64,000 nucleotides of DNA from Ceratotherium simum simum. Taxonomy: Eukaryota > Chordata > Mammalia > Perissodactyla > Rhinocerotidae. Positions 33,078 through 48,000 of the stretch are shown in pieces. The position numbers were made by a program, and so were the translations under genes. Below the pieces are notes generated by a model, which worked only from the letters and a program-made list of their open reading frames with translations, searched no databases and had not been told where the DNA came from. The DNA is taken from assembly GCF_000283155.1 (NCBI RefSeq), contig NW_004454224.1, positions 9,725,318 through 9,789,317 on the forward strand, in the 5' to 3' direction. The first letter of the stretch is position 1; every line of letters begins with the position of its first letter.

Positions 33078-36000
33078 GTCAGAGGGGGCCGGGGCAGTGT
33101 GGGGGCTGCTGTCTGAGGCCGAAGCTGGAGCGCCCCTCTCTCCCCCGCAGTGGGACCTGGTGTGTGAGGCCCGCACCCTCCGTGACCTGGCCCAGTCCGT
33201 CTACATGGCCGGGGTGCTGGTGGGCGCTGCGGTGTTTGGCAGCGTTGCAGACAGGTGAGCCTTTGGGGACGAGGGCTCTTTATTAATTTTCTTTATTAAA
33301 GTTTATTCAGGTACTTTCAACCAGATAATCCCTATAATACATAATACATGGTTAAAATTCCAGAAGGTACAAGAGAGTATGCAGGAAGCGTCCCTTTCCC
33401 ACTCCCACCCCTGCCCCGCAGTAATTGCTAGAGGGCAGCCCACTTTCTCTGCATCTCACCAGGGATGTTTTATGATCTTATGCAATCCAAGCAAACGTGT
33501 ACATATGCTCTGTCCCCCCGTTTTTATACAGATGCTGGCACGCTCCACATGTACTTCTGTATCTGGCTTTTTCTTTACTTGAAGACCTCTGAATATTCCT
33601 TCAGAAGGAGCTTTCCTATCCTCCCCACTGTCCTGTATGAATGAGCAAGAATTAACGATGATCGACCCCACTGAGGGACTGGGCCCCTCTAGAGAGACAA
33701 CCGGGAAACACAACATGGCTCGTGGCTCTGACAGAGAGGGGAGTCGAGTAGGAGACTCCTCTGTCCTCTTTCCCCTTCCTTCCGGGCTCTTCCTCCCCTT
33801 CTCTGTCTCCCTCTCCTCTCCCTTCCCCGCTGTTGCCAGTTCAGGTTCTGCAGGACCTTCTCGGACTCCAGACCCCACACCCTGGAGTGTAGACTGCTCC
33901 CTGGGCTGCACGCCTCGGGCACCTCATGGCTGACCCGGTCACAGCCCTCTCGCACCGTGTCATGACACATCCTGGTCTTTCTTCGTTTGAGCTTGTTTCT
34001 TATCCATAGTGTCTTCTATGTCACCAGCCCCCAGCTCAGGCCTGTCACTTAGAGGTAATCAATGAACATTTGTGTAACAGAATGAATGAGTGAATGAATG
34101 AATGAATGAATGAATGAGTGCTGCCCTCCTGGCTAAGCTAGGGCTCCGACCCTGGACCCTCACTTACAAATGGGGCAGTGCCAAGGCCAGAGTGGAATAA
34201 ATCTGCTACCCTGGCCTTGGACTCCTCTGAGGCATGACAAGCCCTCGTCCCACCCTGACCTCCTCACCGTGAGCAGTTCCATGACGACTTGACCCCGGGG
34301 TCCTGCTCCCCTCAGCCGAGGCCCCACCAAGTGCTCACTCCCTGTGAGTTCTGGTTTGAGGCCTCCCTCCAGCCAGAAAGCCACTCAGGGGACCCTTTCT
34401 CCACCCACTGCACCTGCCTCTGGGCCTTTGCAGAATCCCTGCCTTTCCCCGACCCTGGAAGATTGGGCTTGGTAGGGGGGCCAGAAATACTCCTTGAGTG
34501 AAGGAACGAAGGAGGGAATATATCTCTTCATCTCCAGTTTTCTTCCACACCACGCTTCTCCCTCCATGACCAACCTCTGCCACCAGTGCCCGGTCCCAGG
34601 GATGTCCTGTTATGGAGGAGCGGCTATGGGGCAGTGGGAGGTGGGGTGGGGAGGAGGAGAGCAGCTTCTTCTCGCCCTCCCTGACAACTCCCACGGGAGA
34701 TGATACTGGCGCCTCCGGAACCCTAACCCTGTGCCCATGGCCCGGCTCAGGCTGGGCCGCAAGGTCCCCCTGGCCTGGTCCTACCTGCAGCTAGCAGTTT
34801 CGGGGGCCGCCACGGCATACTTCGGCTCCTTTGGTGCCTACTGCGTCTTCCGGTTCCTGATGGGCATGACCTTCTCTGGCATCATCCTCAACTCCCTCTC
34901 TCTGGGTGAGTCCAGCCATGGAGGGGCCTGGAGGGGAGAGGGCTCGTGGAACAGGGGGACAGCAGCCCCATCATTGGATGTCTTTCCTGTTTCACTGTGT
35001 TGGGATTCTCGTCCAGTGACCTGGACTCATAACCTCCCAGGGTTCTTGGGAGACCCAGGCTTTCAGCAGTGGCCCTGCCAGCAGTGAGCCGCGGACTCTG
35101 GGTTGCAACTCCCCCATCTGTGAGCTGAGAGGGTTGCGTTTACTTCCTGTGTGACTTAGTCAACAGTAACCACTTACTCAGCACCAACTGTGTGCCAGGC
35201 TCAGTGTGGGGACGCAGAAGTGAGTGAGACACAGCGGTCCCCAGAGCTGCAGGCAGCCCTGAGATTACGTGGCTCCAAAAAGGGCGAGCTTCACCCGGGC
35301 TGCAAAGGTGGCGACACCGTAGCGCCATGGTGGAGACCTGCCTTCCTGGATGCCATGTGGGAATGTCCCCACCCCAAAGTGAGAGGGTCAGTCCTCACTC
35401 CAGTCTGGTTCCCGGCAGCGCCAGGGTGGCTCTGGCAGAGAGCACTGTGGGGCAGTAGGAAGCCCACCTGGAGACAGGCTTGCCCCTTGCTGCACTTCCC
35501 TCTAATCACTCAGCTTGCCAGGCCTCACGGAGGATCTGAGGGATTTGGAAACTGCTGCCAAAGCGGACTGGGTCTTTCCCATCTCGGGGTGGGCGTCCAG
35601 CCACGCCTCGTGGAATCTGAAGGCAGAAACAGATGTCCAAGGTCCATCTCATTCCAGAATCGCCTCTATAGCACACACACCCTCTATACACACATACTCA
35701 CCTCAACACACACACACACACACACACACCCCTACGTGTACATACACACCCTATAGACACACACACACACACTACTCTGTGCCAGATGTGGTTCTAAACA
35801 CTGGAGATGCAGCCATGAACAAAACAGACACTGCTCCTGTGGGTCTGTGTTCTGGACACATAAGTGAATTACATAGTATATTAAAGGGTGCTAAGTGCTA
35901 CAGAGACAAACTAAAGCCTGGAAAGGGACCGAGAACAGTGGGGTGGAGGGAGAGGCTGCAGGTTTTCTTGGTGTGGTCAGGGAAAGGCCTCACTGAGAGG

Positions 36001-39000
36001 GGGTCACTCTGGCAAAGCTTGGAGGAGGTGAGGGAGGGCGCCCTGGCTCTCTGGGGGAAGAACATTCCAGCAAAGGCCCTGAATAGGTAGTGTGCCTAGT
36101 GGGCCCAAGAGGAGGGAGTCCTTGTGGCTGGAGCAGAGCTGGGGGATGGGGGACAGAGGAGGTTGAGGAGATCCTTAGACCTTGTGGCCGTTTAAGGACT
36201 TGACTCTTCGTGAGACGGGAGCCCCTGGAGGGCTCTGAGCTGAGGAGACACCTGACTTGATCTGACTCAGCGTTTGCCAGGATCCCTCTGGAAGCTAGTT
36301 CTGAGGCTCCTGTGGTCACTCCGCCAGAGGCGAGGCTGGCTTAGGCCAGGGTGTAGCAGCAGAGGAGGCAGGGAGGGCTCTGCTCAATTCTGCAGGTAGA
36401 AGCCACAGGATTTGCTGATGGACTGGACACGTGAGCTGGCTGCTCATTGGAAAGAAGCGTCCTCATCAATTTATGTGGTTGTCTTGTTAGAGTGTGCGTG
36501 ATTTATTTAACCAGTCCCCTGTAGATGGACAGTTAGGTTGTTTCCAAGTTTTGCCATGAAAAATCATGAAATTAAGAGTCATTGTGTTTCCTTTTCTACC
36601 AACTGTTCACATCCTTTGCCCGTTTTTCCTTTGGCTTGTTGGTTGTTTTCCTATTGATTTGTAAGAACTCTTCCCGTATTAGAGAAATTCGCCCTTTATC
36701 TGTTACTTAAGCGGCAAATTTTTTTTTTTGCAGTTTTTTTTTTTTTTGGCTGACATGACTTTGCTTATGGTGTTTTCGGTTTTTTTTGTGTGCAGACACT
36801 TTTATTTTTATAAAGTCAAGTTAGTTGATCTTTCCTTTCATTGCTTCTGGGTTTTGTGCCATTCTTGGAAAAGCCTTTCTTAACTCTAAGATTGAAACAA
36901 AAGTCTACCACGATTTCTTCTCATATTTTTACAGTTTTATTGGTTATATTTAGTTCTTTGGTCCACTTGGAATTTACCTGGGTGTAAGGAGAGAGGCTGG
37001 CATGCCTTTGCCTGTGTCTCAGTGGTTCTCTGGAAAGATTTCAAGCGGGCACATAGTCATTTAAAGGGTGGGGGAGGGGGAAGTAAACAACCACGTGGGC
37101 GTTGAGTCCCACGGAGCCTGTTGTGGTTTTCTCTGCAGTCGTGGAGTGGATGCCCACCCGGGGCCGGACGGTGGCGGGGGTCTTGCTGGGGTACTCCTTC
37201 ACCCTGGGTCAGCTCATCCTGGCTGGAGTGGCATACCTGATCCGCCCCTGGCGGTGGCTGCAGTTTGCCGTGTCTGTTCCTTTCCTCATCTTTTTCCTGT
37301 ATTCTTGGTATGTCCTGAGCAGAGGGGGTGGGGGAGGGGGCACCTGTGTGGCCGAGCCTCACCTGCTCCTGTGAGAGGCTTGGGGTGTGCAGTGGCTGGG
37401 ACCTGCTGGACGTGGTGGGGACACGAAGGAGGGCAGGTGCTCAGAGGACCATGGGCTCACGAGTCCTGCACATGGCTGTCGGGACACTCCAGTAAATTCC
37501 CTTATTGTGAGGCTCGAGAACATAGTGAGTGCTTTGCCTTCATCAACTCCTTTGTGCCTCAGGACAACCCCGTGGCATTTTATAGGAAGGAAACTGAGGG
37601 ACAGCCCAGGGAGGGTCCATGACTTATTCAAGGCCACCCACTGGGGTCAGAACCAGACTCAAAATTGGATCTGTTGAAATCCAAAGTCCCATGTGGTCTC
37701 TAAGTAGCCTAGTGATTCCCTGAATGATGTGCTACAAAAAAGGGAAGCTGGCGTGTCCCCCAGTCTTCCTGATTCTGCAGACAGCAAGGCATTTCCCCTT
37801 TTCTTCGTTCTAGAACACAAACGAAGGCATACTTGGGTTTGGGAATGGACTGAGCTCCAATCAGCCCTGGGTCATCCTTTGTCCTTCTCTTGGTCCCAGG
37901 TGGCTGCCAGAGTCATCGCGATGGCTCCTCCTTCATGGCAAGTCCCAGCTCGCTGTGCAGAACCTGCGGAAGGTGGCTGCCATGAACGGGAGAAAGGAGG
38001 AAGGGGAAAGGCTGACCAAGGAGGTAGGGGGGATGTGTGGAGGGAAGTTTTCAGTCTTGCTGGTGGCCTCAAGGTGTGCTGGGGTTTAGTAACTTCCCAG
38101 GACTCACCTGCCAACTGGGTGAAGAGGCTGGGAATAAACAGTGGGAAGCGTTCCTGTGGGGCATGTTTAACCACTGAATGGCTGTGCAATCTGGGATAAA
38201 TAATTTAACTGCTTTGTTCATCAGTTTACCCATCTGTGCAATGGGGAAATAACCCACGCCCATTGACATCCAGCCAAAATTTAAATAAAATGATAAAATA
38301 AAATAAAAATTATAAAATGAAACTATCAAAGAATCAATAATAAAAGTACTATTTGTTACAAATACTATTTATGATAAGAGAGTTACCACTTATTATATAT
38401 AAGAACCATTTATTGAGCCCCACACCAGGCACTGTGCTAAGGGCTTTATGTGCACAATCTCATTTTAATGCCTCCCTTTTGCCGATGAGGAAACTGAAGT
38501 TTGGATTACCAAGTTACTCAACACTTGTGGTCTAGAAGGGGACAGACAGGGAAACAATAACTTAGGTAATCTGCCGAAGAACACACAGTGGGAAGTGGCA
38601 GAACCACTCCGAACCCCTGCTCTTAATCATCGGTTGAGACGATCTCAGTCTACACCAGGAGTGGGGCGTGTGGGTCCCACTGGAACCCCAGGTGGCTATT
38701 CAGCCTAATCAGCAGGCAGGGGCTCATGTTGGAGCCTCTGCTTCATCCCAAAGCCCTGGAGACAGCTCGTGGAGGGCCATCAGTCCCAGGATGAGGAGGA
38801 GACTAGGGCCAGCCATCTTGCTGGAGACCTCGACCGTGGCCCTCCTCTCCACGGATAAAGGGATACCCAGCAGGGTATCCTCCCCTGACACGCTTTCCTT
38901 GCCCAGGTGGTGAGGTCCTACATCCAGAGTGAGTTTACAAGTGTCCGCGCCTCCAACTCGGTCTTGGACCTCTTCCGAACCCCGGCCATCCGCAAGGTCA

Positions 39001-42000
39001 CTTGCTGTCTCATGGTGGTCTGGTAGGTGAGGGGCTCACGCCCAAGTCTTTGACCCAAGGCAAGGACACACCTTTTGTCCCCACTGACAGACTCTTAAAT
39101 GCGCTTAATGCAACGAGCAAGTGAGCCTTGTGAATTCTATCCTGCCCCATACACTTTCTCCAGTGTCCTCTGGGCGTCCTGGGCCCTCTAGCCCTCTGCT
39201 GGATGCTGGGATGTGGCCATGGATGAGACATCCATGCTGACCTAGGGACCCCACATCTGGGCAGTGGGTCTCACCTGGGTGGGGGCACCTATAGGAATCA
39301 CTCAGGCAGCTTTTCCAAAATGCACCTTGTCTCATCCTGATATGCCTTTGGGGCTTTCCAGGGGATTCTAGGAAGTGTTCCATTGTGGAAAAACACTTGT
39401 GGGTCCAGAAAGGGACAGACAGGGAAACAATAATTTCCATGAGGTATGACAAGTGTCACAATAGCCTTTCTCCTTGTTGGGGTTAATGAGGGCTTCACAC
39501 AGGAGATGGAATTTAAGTGAGTTTTCTTTTAATTATTTTATTGAGGTCATATTGGTTTATAACATTATGTAATTTCAGGTGTACATTATTATATATCAGT
39601 CTCTGTATAGACTACATCTTGCTTACCTCCAATAGTCTAGTTTTTATCTGTCACCATACTTGAGTGGGTTTTAAAAGATGGTTAATAGAGTTTGCCAGAT
39701 GAGCAGGCTAGAATTCCTAACAGGAACATAGACAGGCATGAAGATGTGAAATGAATAAAAATACAAAGGCAACCTCTATCCATTAGCACATACTGGAAGC
39801 TGGCAAATCCTAAGGTAAAGGGCTGATAAAAAAAAAAAAAAGACTATTTCTCTTGACAGGATGTCCTGGACATTTGGATAATAGAGATTGGCACTTATGA
39901 GGCAGGGAACGCAGGCTCTGCATGATCTGTTCTCTGAAGCAGACCCAGCATGCTCTTTAGTGGTAACCAGCTGGGCTCTCGCAGACCGGACCACCCGGGT
40001 GACCTACAACAAGTCAGCGAGCCTCACCACGTGTCTCCTACTTATACACCTGCCCCTAAGGTCCTTCTGAGGACTAAAAGTTAAGACATGTCACCCTGCA
40101 CCTGGCCCAGGAAAGCGCTTGGGGAAAGAGTCTGTTCTCTGATTTGAGTTTGAGTCTGTGTCCCCTGTGCACTGGAAATGTGCGATCATCCCCCACTCTG
40201 GGCCTTCAGGGGGCTTCTGCCCCAACAGTGTTGCCTGCCAGGCAGTTCAGGCCCTGGGCAGCTGGAGAGCCTCCTCAGAAGCCCCTGGTGTCCCCTTGGA
40301 GTCACTACCCTCCCCTAAGGTAATCGCTACCCTTATTCTAATGCCTTAGATTACTTTAGCTTATTTTTTTAACTTTATATAAATTAATCACAGTGTGTAC
40401 TCTTTTGTAACTAGTTTCTCTTGTTCAATGTTATGTTTGTGAGATGCATCCATGTTGTAGTATATAATTTAGTTTATTCTTGTTGGATTGCATCCCACTG
40501 TATGAATATACTACTTGTGGTACAGAATAATGGTCCCCCAAAGATGTCCTAATCTAACTTTTGAACTTTTCTGTGAATATAAATTTATTCCAAAATAAAA
40601 TATATATATATATTTAGTCAATGAGTAGTATTGATCCCTGTCCTAACCCCAGGAACTTGTGACTATGTTACCTTACCTGCTGTGAGATCATAGAAAGTAT
40701 AGATATTGGTTTCTGCCCCAGTTCCTGGCACAGAGCTCCTAGAACTCCAGTAATTTCTAAGTGATAAGAGCACTGGGAGGCAAGTAAGAATTTTGTCTTT
40801 GTTTTGGGAGCCTCGTCTTCCTGCTGACATCACAGCTCCGTGTGGCCCGGACACGATTTTTCTAGGTTTCATCTTTGATGAGGCAGGACATGGTGGTCCC
40901 AGGAGCCACGAGGAGAAACATATCATTTTGGATTATCGCTGACTCTGCTGGGTTAACATAACCGAGTAGGGATGGGGCCTTTCTCTTCCTGACCCTTGGA
41001 CAGGCATTCTTACCTAGAGATGAAAGTAGGGCACAGAGTAAAAAGGAAATGTTTTTGGATTGAGGTGGAGAGACGTAGTAAGCTGCTAATCAGGCAGGCT
41101 CAGTCCCTGATCCCTTCCGGAAATAACAGAAGCCTTTCTGAAATGCCGAGAGGCAGGGGCGTGGCTGTGCTGCGGCTCCCTTGGCAGAGGGGGGAGATGA
41201 GCTGCGGCTCCCTTGGCAGAGGGGGGAGATGAGGGGGAGGAGAGGCCGTGAGAGTCCCCGGCTTTTCCTCGTGAGCTCTCCATCCTCATCCGAGCCCCTT
41301 CTCCGCTGCCCTTGGGATCCAGGTCGCTCCACACCCTGCCAAAACTATGCCAAATTGTTGAGAAAGAAGATCAGAGGCTCGGGAGGGTTCAAGAGGAAGG
41401 GAGTCACCATGTGCATTCAGGAAACATCAAGGCAGGGAAACAGTAAGGATACTTTTGTTGCATTTTTAATGATGTGACAAAGGTTTTTCGGTGGTGGGGA
41501 GAAGAACAGGGATTTGCTTCCAGGAATGGCTGTCTCCACACCAGAGTGGAAGCCCGAGAGGCAGGGGCCTTGTGCATTTCGTTCACCGTTGTAGAGCATG
41601 TCCATGGTGTGAGGAGACAAATCAAACAGCAGATGAACTCGGGAAGGAAAGAAAGGCAGGAACATCTGCAGCTGAGAGAAGGAGGGGGAAGAAGACAGAG
41701 AAATACCAGAGAGGACACCAAGGGACAAGAGGAAACTCGGGAAGGGAGCAGTCAGCGGAGGAAGAGGGTAGGGAGAGGAGGAGGTCGAAGGGTGGTCCGT
41801 GCAGCGCCCATCTTGTCCAGGCTGGCTGAGGGGACGAATGAAGCAGAATTGGTCTTTCCAAGGTCAAATTATCTGCTCTCAAGCATAACAACTCCAGACC
41901 AAATGAAGCCCACCTCCCCCGGCCTTCCCTGCAGCATTAAGGGCCACAAGATGTTTTACTTGGTTTTGTTTGTTTTCCAGAGTGTTCAAAATAATATGTT

Positions 42001-45000
42001 GGGGGCCTGGCCTCTGATCTCCACCTGGGAGAAGAAGTGGAGAAATCAGACTCGGATTTTCCCTTGCCTCCCTCAGACCTGGGCCAACAAGAATTACTGT
42101 CACCTTTTCCAGAAATTTCTTCTCTTTTTCTCCATCTCCAGTGACTCACATAGCTGGGGGATAGTTGGGAGGGATGCGAGGAATTTCTCAGTAAGTGGTT
42201 TGGAGGCAGCTGCTGGGTCCTCCTAGAGAGAGCCCACTGCCAAATTCTATTTTTCCGCCTCCCCTCCCCGTATGTTCCTGGGCCTGTGCCAGCATGTGGT
42301 CTGCAGAGAAACAAAGCCTGGCCCACCCACAGGGTGCATGAGGGCCAATCCCAAGTCCTCTTCCTCGGGGACCTTTTTTTGTTTCATTTTTATTATTATT
42401 AATTGTGGTAAAATACATATAACATAAAATTTACCGTCTTAACCATTTGTAACTGTGCAGTTCAGTACTGTAGTGTTAAGTACATTCACACTGTTGTGCA
42501 ATCGATCACCAGGACTCTTTTCATCTTGCAAAACGGAAACTCTGTCCCCATTCAACAACAACTCCCCATTCCCTCTCCCCAGCCCCTGACAACCACCATT
42601 CTACTACTCTACAATAGAGTCCCCCTACTCTAGGGACCTCCTATAAGTGGAATCGTACAGTATTTATCTTTTTATGAAAGGCTTATTTCACTTAGTGTAA
42701 TGTCCTCAAGGTTCATCCATGTTGCAGCATGGTCAGAATTTCTTCCTTTTTAAGGCTGAGTAATATTCCATTGTATGGATAGACCACAGGTTCTTCATCC
42801 ATTCATCCATCGATGGACACTTGGGTTGCTTCCACCTTTTGGCTATTGTGAATAATGCTGCTATGAACATGGATGTACACATCTCTTTGAGACACTGCCT
42901 CTGGGGCCTCTGAAATTTCTGAGCAGACCCCAAGTGTGGGAACCCCAGACCCTTGTGGTCAGTTTGACCGTAAACCCTCTTGGCAGACACAGCTGTCCTC
43001 AGGTGCAGATTTCTTAGTAAACGTTGGGAGGCGCAGTGAGGGGCCTGTGGAGCCTTCGCCTCATTGGAAGGCTCCTGTTTTCTCCCGCTAACTCTTAGAC
43101 GTGATGCTCAGATCAGCCACTGGAGGAGGAGGGGCCGGAGAGGTGCTGACAAGGAAAAGTGCTCACACTCCGGAGCCCGAGGACTGGACTCAGGGAAAGG
43201 ACGTGGAGGGAGGGGCCTGGGCTCCAAGGCCAAAGTCAGAGACTTAGGAGACCGGGAGGGGTGTCGTGCAAGTCAGGGGATATTAACTCCCCGAGGAGAA
43301 GAGTCCTGTGTCATTTATCCTTGTGTGCCTCCCCGCCCTGGTCTGGAACAGTGGACCCGGGGTGAAACAGGCCCATTCTGCCGCCTCTCCCAGGTTCTCC
43401 AACTCCATGGCTTACTACGGCCTGGCCATGGACCTGCAGAAGTTTGGGCTCAGCGTGTACCTGGTGCAGGTCCTGTTCGGGGTCATAGACATCCCGGCCA
43501 TGCTGGTGGCCACCACCACCATGATTTACGTGGGCCGCCGGGCCACAGTGGCCTCCTTCCTCATCCTGGCCGGGCTCATGGTGATCGCGAACATGTTTGT
43601 GCCGGAAGGTGAGCCATCCGCCTCTGCAGTGACCGCCTGGGAGCCCCTGGGGTCTGGGGTCTGGGGGGAAACAAGTACAACAAGAGAACAAGGCTGAGGA
43701 TCTGGAAAGAAAGTGACTGTCGATTAGTAGAGTTTTTATTAAGCACTTAGTGCCCAGTATCAGCGTCACGGTGGAGAATCTACGAAGGACACGGGTCTTT
43801 GCCCTCAAAGCATTTACTGTCTTGTCAGGGAGATTATTAGACTGACGCGTAAAAACAGCTGGAGAGCCAACGGGCTGACTGCTGTGTGTCCACCTGGGGC
43901 CTGCCAGGCAGCATCTCAAGGGTTGAGAAGTCAGGATGTGAACCTCTGCTGGTCCTGGAGCAGTGGTTTGCAAACCTGGCAGTAACTGTCACCACCTGGA
44001 GACCTTTGAGACCTCCCAACGCCTGGGGGATCCAGGCCAGTGCACTTAGTCTCAAGGAGTGGGACCAAACCTCAGTATATAAAAAACTGCCCGGTGATTC
44101 CAGCAAGAAGCCAGGGTTGAGTGTCAGAGTCCTAGAGCGTGTGCTAAGCCGAGGGCCCAGCTGAGACCCCAGCTCTGCCCCCACAGCCTCGGGCACGCTG
44201 TCTGAGCTCTGTGCTTCAGTCCTCCCCTGTAAGATGGGTAGATTATCACTATTGATATGTTGACGTATTTCCTTCTGATCCTTTTTCCCATTTATAGATT
44301 TTGCATTTGACATAATTAAGATATATTTTATATGTGTATATATATAATACTATAAATAAGATTATATATGTGTATGTGTGTGTATATATATATAAAATGT
44401 ATCCTTTTTCACTATATGTTGTAACATAAACAGGCTTTTCTATGTTAGTACAAATGTTTCATGACCCTAATTTTTTTATTACTATATAATATTTCATCTA
44501 GATTGGTGTTATTCAGCTCTGGCTGCACATTGGACTCTCCTGGGGACCTTTAAAAAAATACCCAAACTTGAGCCCGTCCCCAAGAGGCTTTGCTCTGGTG
44601 GAGACGGGGTAGGGCCCAGGTGTCAGTGTTTTATAAAATCTCCTCTCCTGATTCCGTGTGCCACCGGAGCTGCCACCAGATCCAGAGGACAGGCCATCTG
44701 TAGTTTCCTTGACCTTTGCCCCCACGTTCGACACGCACATTGGAGTTTTGTTATTTAGGACCATGCTGAGCGTATTCACAGTGATGGTAACAGCTAACAT
44801 TTAGTGAGCTCTGAGCACTTTGCCAACCTTATGACAAGCCTGGGAAGCAGTGCTGGTATTTTCCTCATTTTACAGGTAAGGATAGAGAGGCTCAGAGAGG
44901 TTAAGTAACAGTAACCGAGGTCACCCAGCTGAGTCAGAGCTGGGATTTGAACCCAGGCCTAACTCCAAATCTTGTCTGCCTCCCCAGCTGGACTTGATGA

Positions 45001-48000
45001 CAGATGGAAATCAGGGAGGAAGGAGGCAGATGTCAGAGAAGGGCACCATGGGGGCTTCTGGGTCCCAGCTGGGAACAGCGAGGTGGTGGAAATCTGGATT
45101 CTCCTCCACCATGACTCTGCCTCCCTCCTCCCCCTTAGGGCTCTAAGCCTCCCCCCTGCCTCCTCCCCCGCCCCTGTCCCCTCCTGAGTCCCTGCCACTG
45201 CCACCACTACCCCCCTCTGCCTCCCTGCCCCCCGTTCTGGCTCTGTGCTCTCCACCCCCCACAGCTCTGCCTCCCCCGTCCCCAGATATGCAGACCCTGC
45301 GCACGGCCCAGGCGGCTCTGGGCAAAGGCTGCCTGGCCAGCTCCTTCATCTGCGTGTACCTGTTCACAGGAGAGCTGTACCCCACGGAGATCAGGTGGGT
45401 GCATGGGGGGAGGCAGAGGGGCGCCTGCCCCAGACCGGGAGGCCCTGGGGCTCCAGGCTGACACCTGCTCTGCCCGCTCACACCCAGGCCCTAGCACTCT
45501 CTGCCCTCTGGGGGGTCCAGGCCACAGCTGCTGACCTGTCCCCACTCCTCGGACAGGCAGATGGGGATGGGCTTCACCTCGGTCAACGCCCGCCTCGGGG
45601 GCCTGGCGGCTCCCCTGGTCACCATGCTCGGGGAGTTCAGCACGGTCCTGCCGCCCGTGGGCTTCGGGGCCGCCTCCATCCTGGCTGGGCTGGCCGTCTG
45701 CTTCCTGGCTGAGACCCGCAACGTGCCCCTGGTGGAGACCATCGAGGCAATGGAGAGGAGGTGAGGGGCCTCCAGGCACAGCAGGGTGGGGGTGGCCAAA
45801 CAGGCTGTGGGTTCCCGTGAAACAACTTCGGGGCAAAGAGTATCCTCCAGCTGCTGCTAAAACATCCTGGCTGGACCAGTGAGAACTGTGCAGAAAGACT
45901 AGCCATGCTTACCCGCCTCCATCCCCAGAGGCTTAGCTTTCCAAAGGACAGACCCAACAACGAAGGGTGAAATAGAAACAAGAATAAACTGTAGACCGGG
46001 AAAAATAGGAACATGAGTTGAAGTGAATCTTGGCAGAGCAGTGGGATGATGGTTTGGGGGAGGAGAGGTGCCGGACTTTGAAGCAAAGACAGCCCCCTGT
46101 GGCTGCTGCCTAGGGCTTTGCATTTGGCTCAGAGCTTCCTGGCTACAGAAAGGGAGACCCCGTGAATGACTTTTGTTTATTGTCAGAGAGGAAAAGGAAT
46201 ACAGTGCCTTGGGGAAAATGAAGCTTTTCTTAGCAATTAGCACTAGAAGAAATTTCTCTCGTCAGTCTCTTTAGAGCGGTCACTGAGTAAGGTGATAGCA
46301 ATGTCCTTGACAATGTTCCTAAAACAAGTGCCAGAGGGGACTTGGGATGGCTTCTTGAAGCATTCCTCAGCAACAGTGGGCTCAGTGAAGACCCTGAGTT
46401 TTGGGGTGCAGGCGCAGGGAAGGTAACAGAGCTCAAGTCTGTAGCTTTCTCTGAGAGTCCAGCTCGATCCCACAGCTGAACCCATCTATGTCCAGAGGCC
46501 TATGTGGGTTGACTGTGATTGCAACCCTTAAAAATACGCCCCCCATGAACATCCCGTGTCTCACGGGATGAACCGTGACAAAGGCTCGACTCATAGATCA
46601 AGGGTATAGCCCTTGGCAAGTCCTGTTCATTCCGCCTCCAAAACGTGTTTTGGATCTGTCCATCTCTGTCCACCCTGTGGCCATCCCTGTCCTCCTAGCC
46701 ACTGTCATCTCTTGTCATTTTTTTCCTGGATGCTTTAAATTTTTTAAATTATCTCCAAATTATCTATATTGAGCGGGTTTTCTTTGGTCATCAGGGGGAA
46801 GAAGCACGCAATGGAAAAATTATAGGAATCCAATTAAGTCATTTCCCAGACACAGGGCAGCCTTTCTTCAGGCCTGGAAACTAGGGGAGGGATCTGGGGA
46901 GATGCTGATGCTCCCTAAAGTCTGCCAAGATGGCAGAAAGACCCAGAAGAGAGGCAAATTGGCCTGGAGAAAGGTCAAGGCTCCAACCAGTAACCTTCCA
47001 TGGAGCTCTTCCCACTGAGAGGGGGGACATGGAAAGGCGAGGATAGGGGGATATGTTTTCAACCTTTCAGTGGTCCAGCTTTCCAACAAGGCCAAAGCCC
47101 AGGTCCTTGGTCAGCTGGGACCTCCTGCCACCCTCCCACCCGTGGTGAGCACCAGTTGCACAGCTGACCCAGCATGTTTTTAATGCTAACTTTATGATAT
47201 TTCAGACATTAAAAAAGAAGATCATGGATTTCAGGTCACACAACTGGCTGGCTCTAGTCATCTTTGCTCATTTGATGAGTTTAAGAAGTAGTGTTGAGCA
47301 AGCCTAACTAGTGCAGCAGTTGAATCTGGAGAATATCTGCTTCTGGAATTTTGGAATCATCTTTGAAAGGGATGGGGAATCTATTAAGTGAAACTGGGGA
47401 GAAACAAGCCAGCGAGGGAGGCTCCCGCTTGTCCGCCCCCACCCACAGGCACACAACACGTAAAACCAAGAAGCTGAATGAACACAAGGGATAGAGTCAG
47501 AAAGACCAGGAGGCTTAAAGCGCAGAAAAGAGAGACGTAGGCCAGTAGAACAAGAAGAAAGAAATGTTTCTTTTTTTTTTTTTCTTTTTGGCGAGGAAGA
47601 TTGGCTCTGAGCTAACATCCGTTGCCAATCATCCTCTATTTTGTATATGGGACGCTGCCACAGCATGGCTTGATGAGTGGTGTGTAGGTCCGAGCCCGGG
47701 ATCCAAACCCACAAACCCTGGGCCACTGAAGCGGAGTGCGTGAACTTAACCACTACGTCTCTGAGCCAGCCCCAAGAAATATTTCTTTATGATTATGTTA
47801 AGAAATAATCACCCCCACAAAAAATGGCTTAAACCATTGAACTAAAAGATTAGAAATAGAAGAGTTAAAAGGTAAGGATGAAAACACTAATAAAATGTTT
47901 TGAACATTGAAAAAGTTCTAAAAATGGAACCAGCTAAAGTAGACAGGAGAGATTGGCAAGATATGTAAATGATTAAAACAGGAAAATATGAAAACTAAGA

